Below, in pieces: positions 1-9,892 of a stretch of DNA of 64,000 bases (position 1 is the first letter of the stretch; each line of letters opens with the position of its first letter). The stretch lies in assembly GCA_021781575.1 (NCBI GenBank), contig JAJXWP010000016.1, forward strand, positions 1 through 64,000, read 5' to 3'. The notes under the pieces are model-generated. The model saw only the letters and a program-made list of their open reading frames with translations, did not search any database and was not told the origin of the DNA. Made by a program: the position numbers and the translations under genes. This DNA comes from Pseudomonadota bacterium. Its GTDB lineage: Bacteria > Pseudomonadota > Alphaproteobacteria > Rhodospirillales > Magnetospirillaceae.

Positions 1-43
1 CGGCGGTCAGCACGATGAGGGGGGACGATGCTGCCGCGCTCAT
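1..43 (-). CDS. murG: MurG N-terminus (partial, cut by window edge)
   Basis: Only the first 14 codons are present, reading M-S-A-A-A-S-S-P-L-I-V-L-T-A, which fits the start of UDP-GlcNAc:undecaprenyl-pyrophosphoryl-MurNAc-pentapeptide GlcNAc transferase just before its glycine-rich loop. The ATG overlaps the TGA of ftsW in an ATGA, so translation is probably coupled. MurG makes lipid II on the inner face of the membrane, and murG is the usual gene after ftsW in this cluster. The call rests on position and the short N-terminal match. Confidence 0.8.
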   Translation of the reverse strand, partial: MSAAASSPLIVLTA

Positions 44-1164
44 CGCCAGCCCTCCTGGCCGTAGCGCTTGCGCGTCAGCGCCAGCACCATGCCCATGCCG
101 AGGGCCAGCGCCAGCATCGACGAGCCGCCATAGGAGATGAACGGCAAGGTCATCCCTTTGGTCGGCATCAGATGCAGAGTCGACGCCAAATTGATCAGGG
201 CCTGCAGGCCGAATTGCACCAGAAGCCCCGACGTGGCCAGCAGGACGAACAGGTTCTCTTCCGCCAGCATGCGGGCAAAGCCGCGCAACACGATGAAGGC
301 AAACAGGCCGACCACCAGCAGGCAAAGAATCAGGCCGAATTCCTCGCCGGCCACCGCCATGATGAAGTCGGTGTGGGCGTCGGGCAGCACCAGCTTGACA
401 CGCCCTTCGCCGGGGCCGCGCCCGAACAGCCCGCCGGCATGGAAGGCCTGCAGAGCGGTGGCGACCTGATAGCTGTCGCCGGCCGCCGGGTCGAGGAAGC
501 GGTCGACGCGGCTGGCCACATGGCTGAAGGTGAAATAGGCGGCGACCAGCCCGCCCAGGCCCACCACCATGCCCATCAGCACCCAAACGAGCGGCAGACC
601 GGCGAGGAAAAACTCGACGAACCATACCGCCGACACTACCAGGGTCATGCCGACGTCGGGCTGCAGCAGCAGCAGGGTGGCTACCACCAGGTAAAGGCCG
701 AGGGAGATCGTGTTGCCGGGGAAGTTCTCTCCGAGACGCTGTTCCGAGAACATCCAGGCGGCGACCACGGCAAAAGTCGGTTTGACGAATTCGGACGGCT
801 GGATGGTGATCCCGGCAACCGTGATCCAGCGGGTCGCGCCCTTGATTTCCGCGCCGAACATCAGAGTGATCACCATCAGGCCGATGGCGCAGAGAAAGCC
901 GAGCACCGACAGCCGCCGCACATTCTTGGGTGACAGCAGGGACACCGCGAACATGACCAGCAGGGCCGGCGGCAGGAAAATGAACTGGCGGCGGACGAAA
1001 TGGAAGCGGTCGGTGCCGATGCGCTCGGCCACGGCGGGGCTGGCAGCCAGGATCAGCAGGGCGCCGATGGCCACCAGCAAGGCGACAGCGGCCATGGTCC
1101 AGCGGTCGACGGTCCACCACCAGCGGCCGATGACGGAGGTATCGGTGCGGCCCAGCGAGATCAT
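40..1164 (-). CDS. ftsW: FtsW, septal SEDS peptidoglycan glycosyltransferase
   Basis: A polytopic membrane protein of 374 residues with the SEDS-family marks of FtsW/RodA: a loop with GRGPGEG, the PDAHTDFI segment followed by AGEEFG, and a C-terminal FISYGGSS motif before the last membrane span. With FtsI (encoded upstream in the same operon) it polymerises lipid II at the division septum. The start is the ATG that overlaps the murD stop (ATGA), preceded by a GGAGGAG ribosome site. The open frame continues upstream into murD, but that extension is a shadow of murD and lacks FtsW character. Confidence 0.95.
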   Translation of the reverse strand: MISLGRTDTSVIGRWWWTVDRWTMAAVALLVAIGALLILAASPAVAERIGTDRFHFVRRQFIFLPPALLVMFAVSLLSPKNVRRLSVLGFLCAIGLMVITLMFGAEIKGATRWITVAGITIQPSEFVKPTFAVVAAWMFSEQRLGENFPGNTISLGLYLVVATLLLLQPDVGMTLVVSAVWFVEFFLAGLPLVWVLMGMVVGLGGLVAAYFTFSHVASRVDRFLDPAAGDSYQVATALQAFHAGGLFGRGPGEGRVKLVLPDAHTDFIMAVAGEEFGLILCLLVVGLFAFIVLRGFARMLAEENLFVLLATSGLLVQFGLQALINLASTLHLMPTKGMTLPFISYGGSSMLALALGMGMVLALTRKRYGQEGWR

Positions 1165-2552
1165 GGTTGGCTCCTCCGGCCCGGCAATGCGGAGACCAGA
1201 TGACGGAAAGCCTCGCCCCGATCCTCGAAGCTCTTGAACTGGTCCCACGAGGCACAGGCTGGCGACAGAAGTACCACCGCGCCGGCCCTGGCGTCGGCCA
1301 CCGCCGCCGCGCGGGCGTGGGCGACGGCGACGTCGAGGGTGCCGGAGCGTTCGAACTCCACCTTCCCGGCCAGGCTGCGGGCGAATTCCTCGGTGGCTTC
1401 GCCGATCAGGAACGCCTTGCGCACCCGCGGCAACAGATGCTCGAGCCCGGCGATGCCACCCTCCTTTGCCTGGCCTCCGAGGACCCAATAGATATCGTCG
1501 TAGCAGACCATCGCCTTCGCCGCAGCGTCGGCATTGGTCGCCTTGCTGTCGTTGACATAGCGGACGCCGTCGATGACGGCGATCAGTTCCTGGCGATGGG
1601 CCAGGCCGGGATAGCTGACGATGCCCTGGCGGATGGTGGCGGCATCGACGCCCGCGGCGCGGGCCGCGGCGTAAGCCGCGCAGGCATTCTGCCAGTTGTG
1701 GCTGCCCGGCAGCGCGTTGGCGGCGCGCAGGTCGATCACCGACTGGCCTTGCGCCTCGTGGTCGTCCATCAGAATGCCTTCCGGCGCAGTGACGCCGCCA
1801 GGCACTCTCCGTTCGCAAGAGATCGGCAGGGGATGAAGCTCGCTCGCCCTGCCCAGATGGTCGAAGATGCGCCGGCAGGCGTCGTCGTCGACGCCGATGA
1901 CGGCGACCCCGCCCGGGCGCAGGCGCCCGAAGAGGCTGGCCTTCGCCGCGATGTATCCGTCCATGCCGTCATGGCGTGCCAGATGATCGGGCGTGATGTT
2001 GAGCAGGACGGCGATGTCGAAGGTTGCTTTGTCGAGGAGCTCCAACTGATAGGAGGACAGTTCGAGGACGTAGCTGCCCTCGCCGCCCAAGGACGGAAGA
2101 TCGAGGGCCGGCGTACCCAGATTGCCGCCCGCGGCAACCTGGCGGCCGGCCGTCGCCAGGATATGGGCGATCAGCGTGGTGGTGGTGGATTTGCCGTTGG
2201 TTCCAGAGACGGCGATGAACCGGGCCGCCGGGCAGGCCATGGCCAGCAGGTCGATGTCGCAGACCAGCTTGACGCCGGCCCGGCGGGCCCGCTCGGCCAC
2301 CGGATGCGGCCGCGGATGGGTATGAGGGATGCCGGGGCTCCACACCAGCAGGGCGAGGGCGGTCAGATCGGCGCAAGCCAGGTCGACCGTGGTCAGGCCC
2401 GCAGCCTCGCCGGCGGCACGCGCCTCGGCTTTGTCGTCCCAGGCCCAGACGGTGGCTCCGCCGGCGGCGAGCGCCCGGGCGGTCGAGGTCCCGGACTTGC
2501 CGAGACCCATCACTGCCACCGTCTTGCCTTTGAGGAACGAAAGCATGGCCAC
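1161..2552 (-). CDS. murD: MurD, UDP-MurNAc-L-alanine:D-glutamate ligase
   Basis: Cytoplasmic ATP-dependent ligase that adds D-glutamate to UDP-MurNAc-L-Ala. A Rossmann-like N-terminus (VMGLGKSG) is followed by the Mur-ligase P-loop GTNGKSTTT near residue 115, the central-domain motif GSHNWQNA, and a C-terminal domain with LGGQAKEGG. At 463 residues it has the normal family length. The gene starts with GTG 7 nt after the mraY stop; an ATG two codons later (2546) is an equally possible start. It ends in an ATGA overlap with ftsW. Confidence 0.96.
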   Translation of the reverse strand: MAMLSFLKGKTVAVMGLGKSGTSTARALAAGGATVWAWDDKAEARAAGEAAGLTTVDLACADLTALALLVWSPGIPHTHPRPHPVAERARRAGVKLVCDIDLLAMACPAARFIAVSGTNGKSTTTTLIAHILATAGRQVAAGGNLGTPALDLPSLGGEGSYVLELSSYQLELLDKATFDIAVLLNITPDHLARHDGMDGYIAAKASLFGRLRPGGVAVIGVDDDACRRIFDHLGRASELHPLPISCERRVPGGVTAPEGILMDDHEAQGQSVIDLRAANALPGSHNWQNACAAYAAARAAGVDAATIRQGIVSYPGLAHRQELIAVIDGVRYVNDSKATNADAAAKAMVCYDDIYWVLGGQAKEGGIAGLEHLLPRVRKAFLIGEATEEFARSLAGKVEFERSGTLDVAVAHARAAAVADARAGAVVLLSPACASWDQFKSFEDRGEAFRHLVSALPGRRSQP

Positions 2553-2559
2553 TGCCGGA

Positions 2560-3648
2560 TCACCTCAGCTTCAGGGTGGATAGGCCGGCCAAGGCCAGGA
2601 TGCCGGCGATGATCCAGAAGCGGATGACCACTGTGGGTTCGGCCCAGCCTTTCTTTTCGAAGTGATGGTGCAGCGGCGCCATGCGGAAGACCCGCTTGCC
2701 GGTCAGCTTGAAGGACGCCACCTGGACAATGACCGAAACCGTCTCCAGCACGAACAGCCCGCCGACGATGGCCAGCACGATCTCGTGCTTGGTGACGACA
2801 CTCATGGCGCCCAGGGCGCCGCCCATGGCCAGCGAGCCGGTGTCGCCCATGAAAACCATGGCAGGCGGCGCGTTGAACCACAGGAATCCCAGGCCGGCGC
2901 CGACCAGGGCGCCGCAGAACACGGCCAGTTCACCCGAGCCGGGAACATGGTGGATCTGCAGATAGTTGGCGAACACGGCGTGGCCGACCAGGTAGCTGAT
3001 CAGGGCGAAGACGCCGGCGGCGATCATCACCGGCACGGTGGCCAGGCCGTCGAGGCCGTCCGTCAGGTTCACTGCGTTGGAGGCGCCCACCATGACGAAG
3101 GTGGCCATCGCCAGGTAGCCCCATCCCAGTTGCAGCAGCACGTTCTTGAAGAACGGGACAGCCAGGGCGTGCGACAGCGGTTCCGGCACCAGGCGCACCA
3201 CCATGGACGAGGCGGCCAATGCGATCACGATCTGCGACGCCAGCTTGAGCCTGCCGGGCAGCCCCTTGTGATTGCGTTTGCTGACCTTCAGGTAGTCGTC
3301 GGTGAACCCGATCAGCCCATAGCCCAGGGTGACCATCATGACGATCCACACATAGGGGTTGGTCAGATCCACCCACAGCAAAGTGGACAAGGTCAGCGCC
3401 ATGAGGATCAGGAACCCGCCCATGGTCGGGGTTCCTTTCTTGGTCAGCAGATGGCTCTCGGGCCCATCGGTGCGGATCGGCTGTCCGTGCCCTTGCTTGC
3501 GGCGCAGCCAGCGGATGACCGGGGGGCCGGCGAGGAACGAAATGACGAGCGATGTCAACACCGCCCCGCCAGTACGGAAGGTGAGGTATTTGAACAGATT
3601 GAAAATGCCGACCTGATCGGCCAGGGGATACAGCAGGTTGTACAACAT
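2560..3648 (-). CDS. mraY: MraY, phospho-MurNAc-pentapeptide translocase
   Basis: Integral membrane enzyme of 362 residues that transfers phospho-MurNAc-pentapeptide to undecaprenyl phosphate, giving lipid I. The diagnostic cytoplasmic loops are present: [24 protein letters not shown] and the metal-binding HHHFEKKGW near the C-terminus. About ten hydrophobic segments alternate with these loops. It lies 18 nt after murF and 7 nt before murD in the dcw operon, in the expected order. Confidence 0.97.
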   Translation of the reverse strand: MLYNLLYPLADQVGIFNLFKYLTFRTGGAVLTSLVISFLAGPPVIRWLRRKQGHGQPIRTDGPESHLLTKKGTPTMGGFLILMALTLSTLLWVDLTNPYVWIVMMVTLGYGLIGFTDDYLKVSKRNHKGLPGRLKLASQIVIALAASSMVVRLVPEPLSHALAVPFFKNVLLQLGWGYLAMATFVMVGASNAVNLTDGLDGLATVPVMIAAGVFALISYLVGHAVFANYLQIHHVPGSGELAVFCGALVGAGLGFLWFNAPPAMVFMGDTGSLAMGGALGAMSVVTKHEIVLAIVGGLFVLETVSVIVQVASFKLTGKRVFRMAPLHHHFEKKGWAEPTVVIRFWIIAGILALAGLSTLKLR

Positions 3649-3666
3649 CTGTTCGGGCGACCTCCG

Positions 3667-5094
3667 CTACGAGCCGTTCGTTTGCTGCGAGCTCGGCCGA
3701 GCCGCTTCCTCAAGGGCCCGGACCACCCGCCCCATGCGGCTGCCTGCCGAACCCTTGACCATGATCACGTCACCGGCCCTTATGGCCGAAATCACCTGGC
3801 CCGCCGCCTCGTCGGCATTGGCCGCGTGGGCGCCGCGACGGTCGGGCGGCAGCGCTCGGTTAAGATGCCCCATCAAGGCCCCCGCGGTGAACACCAGGTC
3901 GATGCCCCATTCGACCGCCGGGCCGGCCAGGCCGGCGTGCAGTTCGGCCGAGGCGGGGCCCAGTTCCAGCATGTCGCCGAGAACGGCCAGGCGCCGGGCG
4001 CCGGGGCCGGGTCGGGCGGCCCCCAGGGTGGCGATGGCGGCGCGCATCGAGACGGGGCTGGCGTTATAGGATTCGTCGATGAGTTCGATCGTGCCGCCGC
4101 CCCATGTCAGCGTCTTGCGGGCACCGCGGCCCTTCGGGGCGCGCATCGCCGCCAGCGTTCGGGCCGCGCTTTCCAAGGGCGCCCCCGCGGCCTGGGCGGC
4201 GAGCAGGACGGCGAGGCTGTTGGTGGCCCATTGCCGGCCAGGAACGCCGACACGATAGGCGATCGCCTGGTCCTCGAACAGCGCATAGACCAGGGTGCCG
4301 TCCGGGTCGATTCCATAGTCGAGCAGGCGGGCCCCGGCGTCGATATGGCTGCCGAAGCTGGCCAGCGTGGCGATTCCGGCACCATGCGCGGCATGGGCGA
4401 GATAGGAATAATGCGGGTTGTCGCGTGGCAGGACGGCGATGCCGCCCGGTTCGACGCCAAGGAAAATTTCCGCCTTCGCTTCGGCGATCTGCCGGGTCGA
4501 AGCGAAAAATTCCAGATGCACTCCCTCTACCGAGGTGATGATCGCCACATGCGGCCGGACCAGGCGCGTCAGCGGCGTGATCTCTCCCGGATGGTTCATG
4601 CCCAGTTCGAAGACGGCGAAGCGGCTTTCCGCGGGAAGGCGGGCCAGCGACAGCGGCACGCCCCACTGGTTGTTCAGGCTGCCCACGCTGGCGTGGGTCG
4701 AGCCTTCATCATCCAGCACCAGTTTCAACATTTCCTTGGTGCTGGTCTTGCCGACGCTGCCCGTCACCGCGATGATGCGGGCCGTCGCGCGGGCCCGGGC
4801 GGCGGCGGCGAGGGACGACAGGCCGGCCATCGTGTCCTCCACCAGCAGCAGCGGCGCGTCGGCGGGCAGGCCAGGGGGCAGTTTGTGCACCATTGCCGCG
4901 GCGGCACCCGCCGCCAGCGCGGCGGCGACGTAGTCGTGGCCATCATGGTTCGGCCCGGCCAAGGCGATGAATAGGTCGCCGGCGACGATCGAACGGCTGT
5001 CGATGGAGACCCCGCCCGCTTGCCAGGCAGGGCCGAGAACCCGGCCGCCGGTCGCCGCCTCGGCCTCGGCGGAGGTCCAGAGGAGGGCGCTCAC
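3667..5094 (-). CDS. murF: MurF, UDP-MurNAc-tripeptide:D-Ala-D-Ala ligase
   Basis: Mur ligase of 475 residues completing the UDP-MurNAc-pentapeptide in the cytoplasm. It has the MurF P-loop GSVGKTSTKEM, the NNQWGVPLSL motif typical of MurF, DESYNASPVSM in the central domain and LGDMLELG at the start of the C-terminal domain. The ATG overlaps the murE stop codon (ATGA), so the two ligases are translationally coupled. Confidence 0.96.
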   Translation of the reverse strand: MSALLWTSAEAEAATGGRVLGPAWQAGGVSIDSRSIVAGDLFIALAGPNHDGHDYVAAALAAGAAAAMVHKLPPGLPADAPLLLVEDTMAGLSSLAAAARARATARIIAVTGSVGKTSTKEMLKLVLDDEGSTHASVGSLNNQWGVPLSLARLPAESRFAVFELGMNHPGEITPLTRLVRPHVAIITSVEGVHLEFFASTRQIAEAKAEIFLGVEPGGIAVLPRDNPHYSYLAHAAHGAGIATLASFGSHIDAGARLLDYGIDPDGTLVYALFEDQAIAYRVGVPGRQWATNSLAVLLAAQAAGAPLESAARTLAAMRAPKGRGARKTLTWGGGTIELIDESYNASPVSMRAAIATLGAARPGPGARRLAVLGDMLELGPASAELHAGLAGPAVEWGIDLVFTAGALMGHLNRALPPDRRGAHAANADEAAGQVISAIRAGDVIMVKGSAGSRMGRVVRALEEAARPSSQQTNGS

Positions 5095-6542
5095 GGCATC
5101 TCCTCCACGGCGCGGCGGGCTTCCTCGACGTCGTCGAAGGGCAGGACGCGGTCCCCGACGATCTGACCGGTCTCATGCCCCTTGCCGGCCAGCAGCAACA
5201 GATCCCCGGTCCGCAGTTCGGCGACGGTCCGGCGGATGGCCTGGCGGCGGTCGCCGATCTCGACGGCGGTAGGACAGCCGGCCAGAATCTGCCGTCGAAT
5301 GGCCCCCGCGTCCTCGCCGCGCGGATTGTCGTCGGTGACGATCACCCGGTCGGCAAGCCGACAGGCGATCCGGCCCATCTGCGGGCGCTTGCCCGGGTCG
5401 CGGTCGCCGCCGCAGCCGAAAACGATGATCAGCCGGCCGGCGGCATGGGGGCGCAAGGCGGTCAATACCGTCTCGATGGCATCGGGGGTGTGGGCGTAGT
5501 CCACATAGACGGCGGCGCCGTTGGCGCTTTCCGCGACGTGCTGCATGCGGCCGGGAACGCCCTCGAGCGCTTCGAGGGTGGCGACGGCCGCCGCCGGCTC
5601 GGCTCCGGTGGCCAGGGCCAGGCCCAGGGCGCCGGCGGCGTTGGCCGCTTGGAAGGCGCCGGCTAGCGGCAGATGTAGTTGGTAAAGCTGCTGGAAGACG
5701 ACCAGGTCGAGATCCTGCCCCCGCGCCGAGGGGCGGACGGCGGTGATGCGAATGTCGGCGCCGGTGGTCCCGTAGGTGAGGATTTTCTGGCCGCGGCTTC
5801 GGCACCGCTCCGCCAGTTCTCCCGCCTGGGGGGTATCGGCGTTGATCACGGCGCAGCCGTCGGCCGGCAGGATTTCGGTGAACAGGCGGCACTTGGCCTG
5901 CCAGTAGCGGTCCATGCTGCCATGGTAGTCGAGATGGTCACGGGTAAGGTTGGTGAAGGCGGCGGCAGCCACCGCCACGCCATCCAGGCGGAACTGGTCC
6001 AGCCCATGGCTGGAAGCCTCGAAGGCGGCATGGGTGACCCCTTCCTCGGCCAGTTCGGCCAGCATGCGGTGCAGGGTCACGGGGTCTGGGGTGGTCAACG
6101 AGCCCTTGTCGACCCGGTGGGGGGCCACCAGGCCGATCGTGCCCAGACTGGCAGCGTCATGGCCGAGCCGCGTCCAGATCTGCCGGGTGAAATTGGCCAC
6201 CGAGGTCTTGCCGTTGGTTCCGGTCACCGCTGCCATGACCCGGGGTTGGCGGCCGAAGAAGCGGGCAGCCATACGAGCGAAGCGGCGACGGGGATTGTCG
6301 TCGGTGATCAGCACGGCACGGGGATCGTCGAGGACGGTGCCGGTCGGCGCCAGGATGGCCGCGGCGCCCTTGGCGACAGCTTCACCGATGAAGGCACGGC
6401 CGTCCGCCCTGCTCCCGGGAAGGGCGGCGAACAGGTCGCCCCGCCGGACGGCGCGGGAATCGGCGGTCAGGCCTGCGATCTGCGGATCGGCAGAAAGCGA
6501 GGGGGCGCCGCCGGCGGCCAGCATCTCACTGAGCCTCGGCAA
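5091..6542 (-). CDS. murE: MurE, UDP-MurNAc-dipeptide:meso-diaminopimelate ligase
   Basis: Mur ligase with P-loop GTNGKTSVANF, DYAHTPDAIETVL, the CGGDRDPGKRP motif and DNPRGED; the DNPR motif marks ligases specific for meso-diaminopimelate, so the peptidoglycan is probably DAP type. The open frame reaches 6710, but the extra part overlaps ftsI in another frame and is arginine/proline-rich noise. The chosen start is TTG 6542 (protein begins LPRLSEMLAAG, which lines up with the usual MurE N-terminus, with AGGGAA upstream); ATG 6524 just after the ftsI stop is the alternative. Length from TTG is 483 residues, normal for the family. Confidence 0.93.
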   Translation of the reverse strand: MPRLSEMLAAGGAPSLSADPQIAGLTADSRAVRRGDLFAALPGSRADGRAFIGEAVAKGAAAILAPTGTVLDDPRAVLITDDNPRRRFARMAARFFGRQPRVMAAVTGTNGKTSVANFTRQIWTRLGHDAASLGTIGLVAPHRVDKGSLTTPDPVTLHRMLAELAEEGVTHAAFEASSHGLDQFRLDGVAVAAAAFTNLTRDHLDYHGSMDRYWQAKCRLFTEILPADGCAVINADTPQAGELAERCRSRGQKILTYGTTGADIRITAVRPSARGQDLDLVVFQQLYQLHLPLAGAFQAANAAGALGLALATGAEPAAAVATLEALEGVPGRMQHVAESANGAAVYVDYAHTPDAIETVLTALRPHAAGRLIIVFGCGGDRDPGKRPQMGRIACRLADRVIVTDDNPRGEDAGAIRRQILAGCPTAVEIGDRRQAIRRTVAELRTGDLLLLAGKGHETGQIVGDRVLPFDDVEEARRAVEEMP

Positions 6543-8289
6543 AGGTGATTTCCCTGTTGCGGTTGCCCTTGGACGAGCCGTTCTGCGCCATGTGCTCCTT
6601 CTCCTTGGTCGCCGGGTCCGGTTCAGCCTGCGGCGGGATGCCCAGCAGCGGACCGATCTGGGCAACCACCCGACCGACGGTCGGCGCGGCAGTCCAACCG
6701 GCGGTGGCAAACCCGAAACTCGCTTTGTTGCCTTGCGGCTCGTCGATCATAGCCAGAACGACATACCTCGGATTGGAGATGGGGAAGGTTGCGATAAAGG
6801 ATGAGAGCAGCGATTTATGGCGATAAGTGCCGCCCGAGTTCTTCTCGGCGGTACCGGTCTTGCCGCCCACGTCATATCCCTTGACGTCGGCTTTCTCACC
6901 CGTGCCGCTGGTCACGACGAGGCGCATCAATTGCCTCAGGGAGGCGGAGGTTTCCTCTTTGATGACGCGCTCTTCGGGGATCGGCTCGCCGTCCGGCCGC
7001 TCCAGCAGCGTCGCCGGATGGAACAGGCCGCCGTTCACCAAGGCGCTCACTCCGGTCATCATCTGCAAGGGCGTGACGGCGATCCCATGGCCATAGGCGA
7101 TGGTCATGGTGTTGATTTCGCGCCAGGGATTGGGAACCAAAGGGCTACCCACTTCGGGTAGCTCGATCGAGGCCGGGCGCAGCATGCCGAGCCGCCCCAG
7201 AAACGCCCTCTGGTTGTCGGTGCCAAGATCCATGGCCATCTTGGCCGAGCCGATGTTGGACGAGACCCGGAGAATTTCCGCCACGGTGATCGGGTGGTGT
7301 TCCGGGTGGTAATCGGTGATCTCGAAGCGGGCCACGCGGATCGGGTGGGTGACGTCGTAGACGCTGTTCACCGTTGCCACGCCGTAGTCGAGCGCCGCCG
7401 CCGTGTTGAACAGTTTGAACGTGCTGCCCATCTCATAGACGCCCAGGGTGGCGCGGTTGAACATGGCCGCCGAGGTCGCGCTGGCGAGGTTGTTCGGGTT
7501 GAAGTCGGGCAGCGAGACCATGGCCAGCAGCTCGCCGGTGCGGACGTCCATGACCATGCCGGTACCGCCGATGGCGTGGAAGTCGGCGACGGTCTTGAGC
7601 AGCTCGTTGCGCATGATGGTTTGCACGCGGATGTCGATGGACAGCCGCAGCGGCTCGCGGCGGGCCCGGAGCTCCTTCTCGAATGTCTTCTCGATGCCGG
7701 CGATGCCTTTGTCGTCGAGGTCGGTGAGGCCGACCACATGGGCGGTCAGTTCGCTTTGCGGGTAGATACGCTTTTCGCCCTTCTCGAAATACAGCCCGGG
7801 AATGCCCAGGGCATTGATGGCATACTCCTGCCGCGGAGTCAGGTTGCGCCGCAAATAGATGAAGGCTCGGTCGCCCTGAAGCTTCGCCTGCAGCTCAGCC
7901 CTGTTGAGATCGGGCAGTATGTTGGCAATTCTTTGTGCCGCTTCGACCGGGTCGAGAATTTCGCGCGGGCGAGCATAGAGCGAGACCGTGGGCAGGCTGG
8001 TCGCCAGCAACACCCCGTTGCGGTCGACGATGTCGGCCCGGTCGAAAGCCAGTTCGCTGTCCTTCGAGGCGCGGGCGTGCTGGCCGGAGCCGCCTTTCAA
8101 CAGGGCGACATCGACCATGCGTCCGGCGATTACGAGAAATGCCAAGGTGAACATGGCACCGGTGACGATCAGGCGGGTGCGGCCGGTCTCGATGGCTCCC
8201 TTGCGGGCTCCCTCCAGATGCAGGGTGCCGGGCTCCGGGATGGCGTCGCCGTGGTTGAGCGTCGGGCGGCGGCGGAACAGGTGCATCAT
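6526..8289 (-). CDS. ftsI: FtsI/PBP3, septal peptidoglycan transpeptidase
   Basis: Class B penicillin-binding protein of 587 residues that cross-links septal peptidoglycan in partnership with FtsW. A cytoplasmic N-terminus is followed by one membrane anchor around residues 40-60, a pedestal domain, and a transpeptidase domain with all three active-site motifs: STFK (catalytic serine) after EMG, SSN before IGSAK, and KTG within GGKTGTAEK. The ATG overlaps the ftsL stop. The C-terminal tail is charged and overlaps the murE start by 17 nt. Confidence 0.96.
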   Translation of the reverse strand: MMHLFRRRPTLNHGDAIPEPGTLHLEGARKGAIETGRTRLIVTGAMFTLAFLVIAGRMVDVALLKGGSGQHARASKDSELAFDRADIVDRNGVLLATSLPTVSLYARPREILDPVEAAQRIANILPDLNRAELQAKLQGDRAFIYLRRNLTPRQEYAINALGIPGLYFEKGEKRIYPQSELTAHVVGLTDLDDKGIAGIEKTFEKELRARREPLRLSIDIRVQTIMRNELLKTVADFHAIGGTGMVMDVRTGELLAMVSLPDFNPNNLASATSAAMFNRATLGVYEMGSTFKLFNTAAALDYGVATVNSVYDVTHPIRVARFEITDYHPEHHPITVAEILRVSSNIGSAKMAMDLGTDNQRAFLGRLGMLRPASIELPEVGSPLVPNPWREINTMTIAYGHGIAVTPLQMMTGVSALVNGGLFHPATLLERPDGEPIPEERVIKEETSASLRQLMRLVVTSGTGEKADVKGYDVGGKTGTAEKNSGGTYRHKSLLSSFIATFPISNPRYVVLAMIDEPQGNKASFGFATAGWTAAPTVGRVVAQIGPLLGIPPQAEPDPATKEKEHMAQNGSSKGNRNREITFAEAQ

Positions 8290-8933
8290 CGCCGCGACCT
8301 CGTGCTTGCTACCTCGGATTCCGACAAGGCGGGAGAGGTGATCACCATGACATTGCCGGAGACGGCGACCGGCGTCGGAAGACTTGCCGGAATCGGCCGG
8401 TAGGCCGGGGCCGAGGCGGGTACCGCTTTGGCCGCCACCGGCTTGGCGGTATCGGCGAGCTTGACTTGCGGTGCCGAGTATGTCCCGCGGGCGGTGATCG
8501 ACCGTTCCGCCGGCAGCGGCTTGATCGCCGGCGAAGGATGCGGTTGACGATGTGCTTTGGCTGGCCGCGCTTCGACGGAACCTGTCGGCGGTGCCATCGG
8601 GGCGGCTGCCGGCGCGGGGTGTGCCTCCGGCTGGCCGGAAGCGACGGGGGGCAGTGCGGCCATCGGCAGGCTGTCGATGGAAGCGACGATCTGCGACGGC
8701 TTCAGCGGATGCAGGCCGAGGTGGCGTTCAGCCTCTTCGCGCAGGCGCAACGGCTCGTTCAGATAGCTCCATTCGGCTTTGAGGACGTGGATCGATTCCT
8801 CGGTCTCGACGATATCCCGGCGCAGGTTGCGAAGGTGCTCCTCTTGAGTCTGCACTTCGTATTTCAACAGGAACAAGCCGGTGCCGGCGACGGTCGCCAG
8901 CATGGCCCAAAGAATGGTGGCGCCGCGCATCAT
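8286..8933 (-). CDS. ftsL: FtsL-like divisome membrane protein
   Basis: Small bitopic protein: a membrane segment near residues 5-25, then a heptad-like coiled coil (about residues 28-75) ending in a [11 protein letters not shown] segment typical of FtsL, and a long low-complexity Ala/Pro-rich C-terminal tail to residue 215. FtsL joins FtsB and FtsQ to activate FtsW-FtsI. Identity rests on position between rsmH and ftsI plus topology, since the family is poorly conserved. The start is ATG 8933, overlapping the rsmH stop as ATGA with GGAGG upstream; an in-frame ATG at 8957 lies deeper inside rsmH. The 100-residue tail is longer than in enteric FtsL. Confidence 0.85.
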   Translation of the reverse strand: MMRGATILWAMLATVAGTGLFLLKYEVQTQEEHLRNLRRDIVETEESIHVLKAEWSYLNEPLRLREEAERHLGLHPLKPSQIVASIDSLPMAALPPVASGQPEAHPAPAAAPMAPPTGSVEARPAKAHRQPHPSPAIKPLPAERSITARGTYSAPQVKLADTAKPVAAKAVPASAPAYRPIPASLPTPVAVSGNVMVITSPALSESEVASTRSRR

Positions 8934-9892
8934 GCCCGGCCTCCGTCGATGGTCCATGCCGGCGCAGGAGTGCGTTCGGCGATGCGCAGGCGCGCCGAAC
9001 GTGCCCGCGGGTTTGCTGCCACTTCGTCTGTACCCGGTGGCACGGGCTTCCTGGTCACCAGCCGGAAACTGGCGGCTGTCGTTCCGTCGGCTGCCGGCAG
9101 GTGGCGGCTTGGCCGTGCGCCGCCGCCGCTGCGTTCCTTGAGGAACTCCTTGACGACGCGATCCTCGAGAGAATGGAAGGACACCACGGCCAGCCGCCCT
9201 CCGGGGGCGAGCAGCCGTTCGGCGGCGGCCAGTCCGCGGTTAACTTCGCCCAATTCGTCGTTTACGGCGATGCGCAGAGCCTGGAAGGTTCGAGTGGCCG
9301 GGTCGATCCCGTCCTTGGAGCGGGGAACGACGCGGCGCACCAGGTCGGCCAGTTGCTTCGTCGTGGTGAATGGCTGCTGCTTGCGGTCGGCGACGATGGC
9401 CCTGGCCAGCCGGCGCGAATGCCGCTCTTCGCCATAGCGCCACAGGATATCGGCCAATTCCGCCTCGGGCAGCGCGTTGACCATGTCGGCGGCGCTCATG
9501 CCTTGGCTCTCCATCCGCATGTCGAGCGGCCCGTCCTTCTGGAATGAGAAGCCCCGTTCCGGGTCGTCGATCTGCATGGAAGAAACGCCGAGGTCGAGGG
9601 CGACGCCGTCAACGGCGGTGACGCCTTGCGCACCGAGAAGGATGTCCATCTCGCCGAAGCGCCCGGCCAGAACGACAAGGCGTCCGTCATAGCCTTTGGC
9701 CAGTTCCTTGCCGCGGGCGACGGCGGCCGGGTCGCGGTCGACAGCGAACACGCGGCAGCCGGCGGCGTCGAGCAGGGCCCGGGAATAGCCACCGGCGCCG
9801 AAGGTGCCGTCGACGAACAGCGCCTCGTCGCGCGGCGCCAGGGCGGCGATGACTTCCTTGAGCAGGACGGGGATGTGCGGGGCGCCGGTCAT
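8930..9892 (-). CDS. rsmH: RsmH (MraW), 16S rRNA m4C1402 methyltransferase
   Basis: SAM-dependent methyltransferase of 320 residues that N4-methylates C1402 in the decoding centre of 16S rRNA. It opens with [10 protein letters not shown], has the SAM-binding motif [16 protein letters not shown] and the family signature [16 protein letters not shown]. The start overlaps the mraZ stop (ATGA) and the end overlaps ftsL, placing it second in the operon as in most bacteria. Confidence 0.96.
   Translation of the reverse strand: MTGAPHIPVLLKEVIAALAPRDEALFVDGTFGAGGYSRALLDAAGCRVFAVDRDPAAVARGKELAKGYDGRLVVLAGRFGEMDILLGAQGVTAVDGVALDLGVSSMQIDDPERGFSFQKDGPLDMRMESQGMSAADMVNALPEAELADILWRYGEERHSRRLARAIVADRKQQPFTTTKQLADLVRRVVPRSKDGIDPATRTFQALRIAVNDELGEVNRGLAAAERLLAPGGRLAVVSFHSLEDRVVKEFLKERSGGGARPSRHLPAADGTTAASFRLVTRKPVPPGTDEVAANPRARSARLRIAERTPAPAWTIDGGRA

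Noticed and set aside
1167-2612. Plus-strand open frame opposite murD
   Set aside because: Antisense to murD, low-complexity residue use, no homology features.
2662-4974. Long plus-strand open frame (770 codons) opposite mraY and murF
   Set aside because: It lies entirely antisense to two certain genes, is rich in His/Gln/Arg/Gly as expected of GC-rich antisense frames, and has no recognisable domain.
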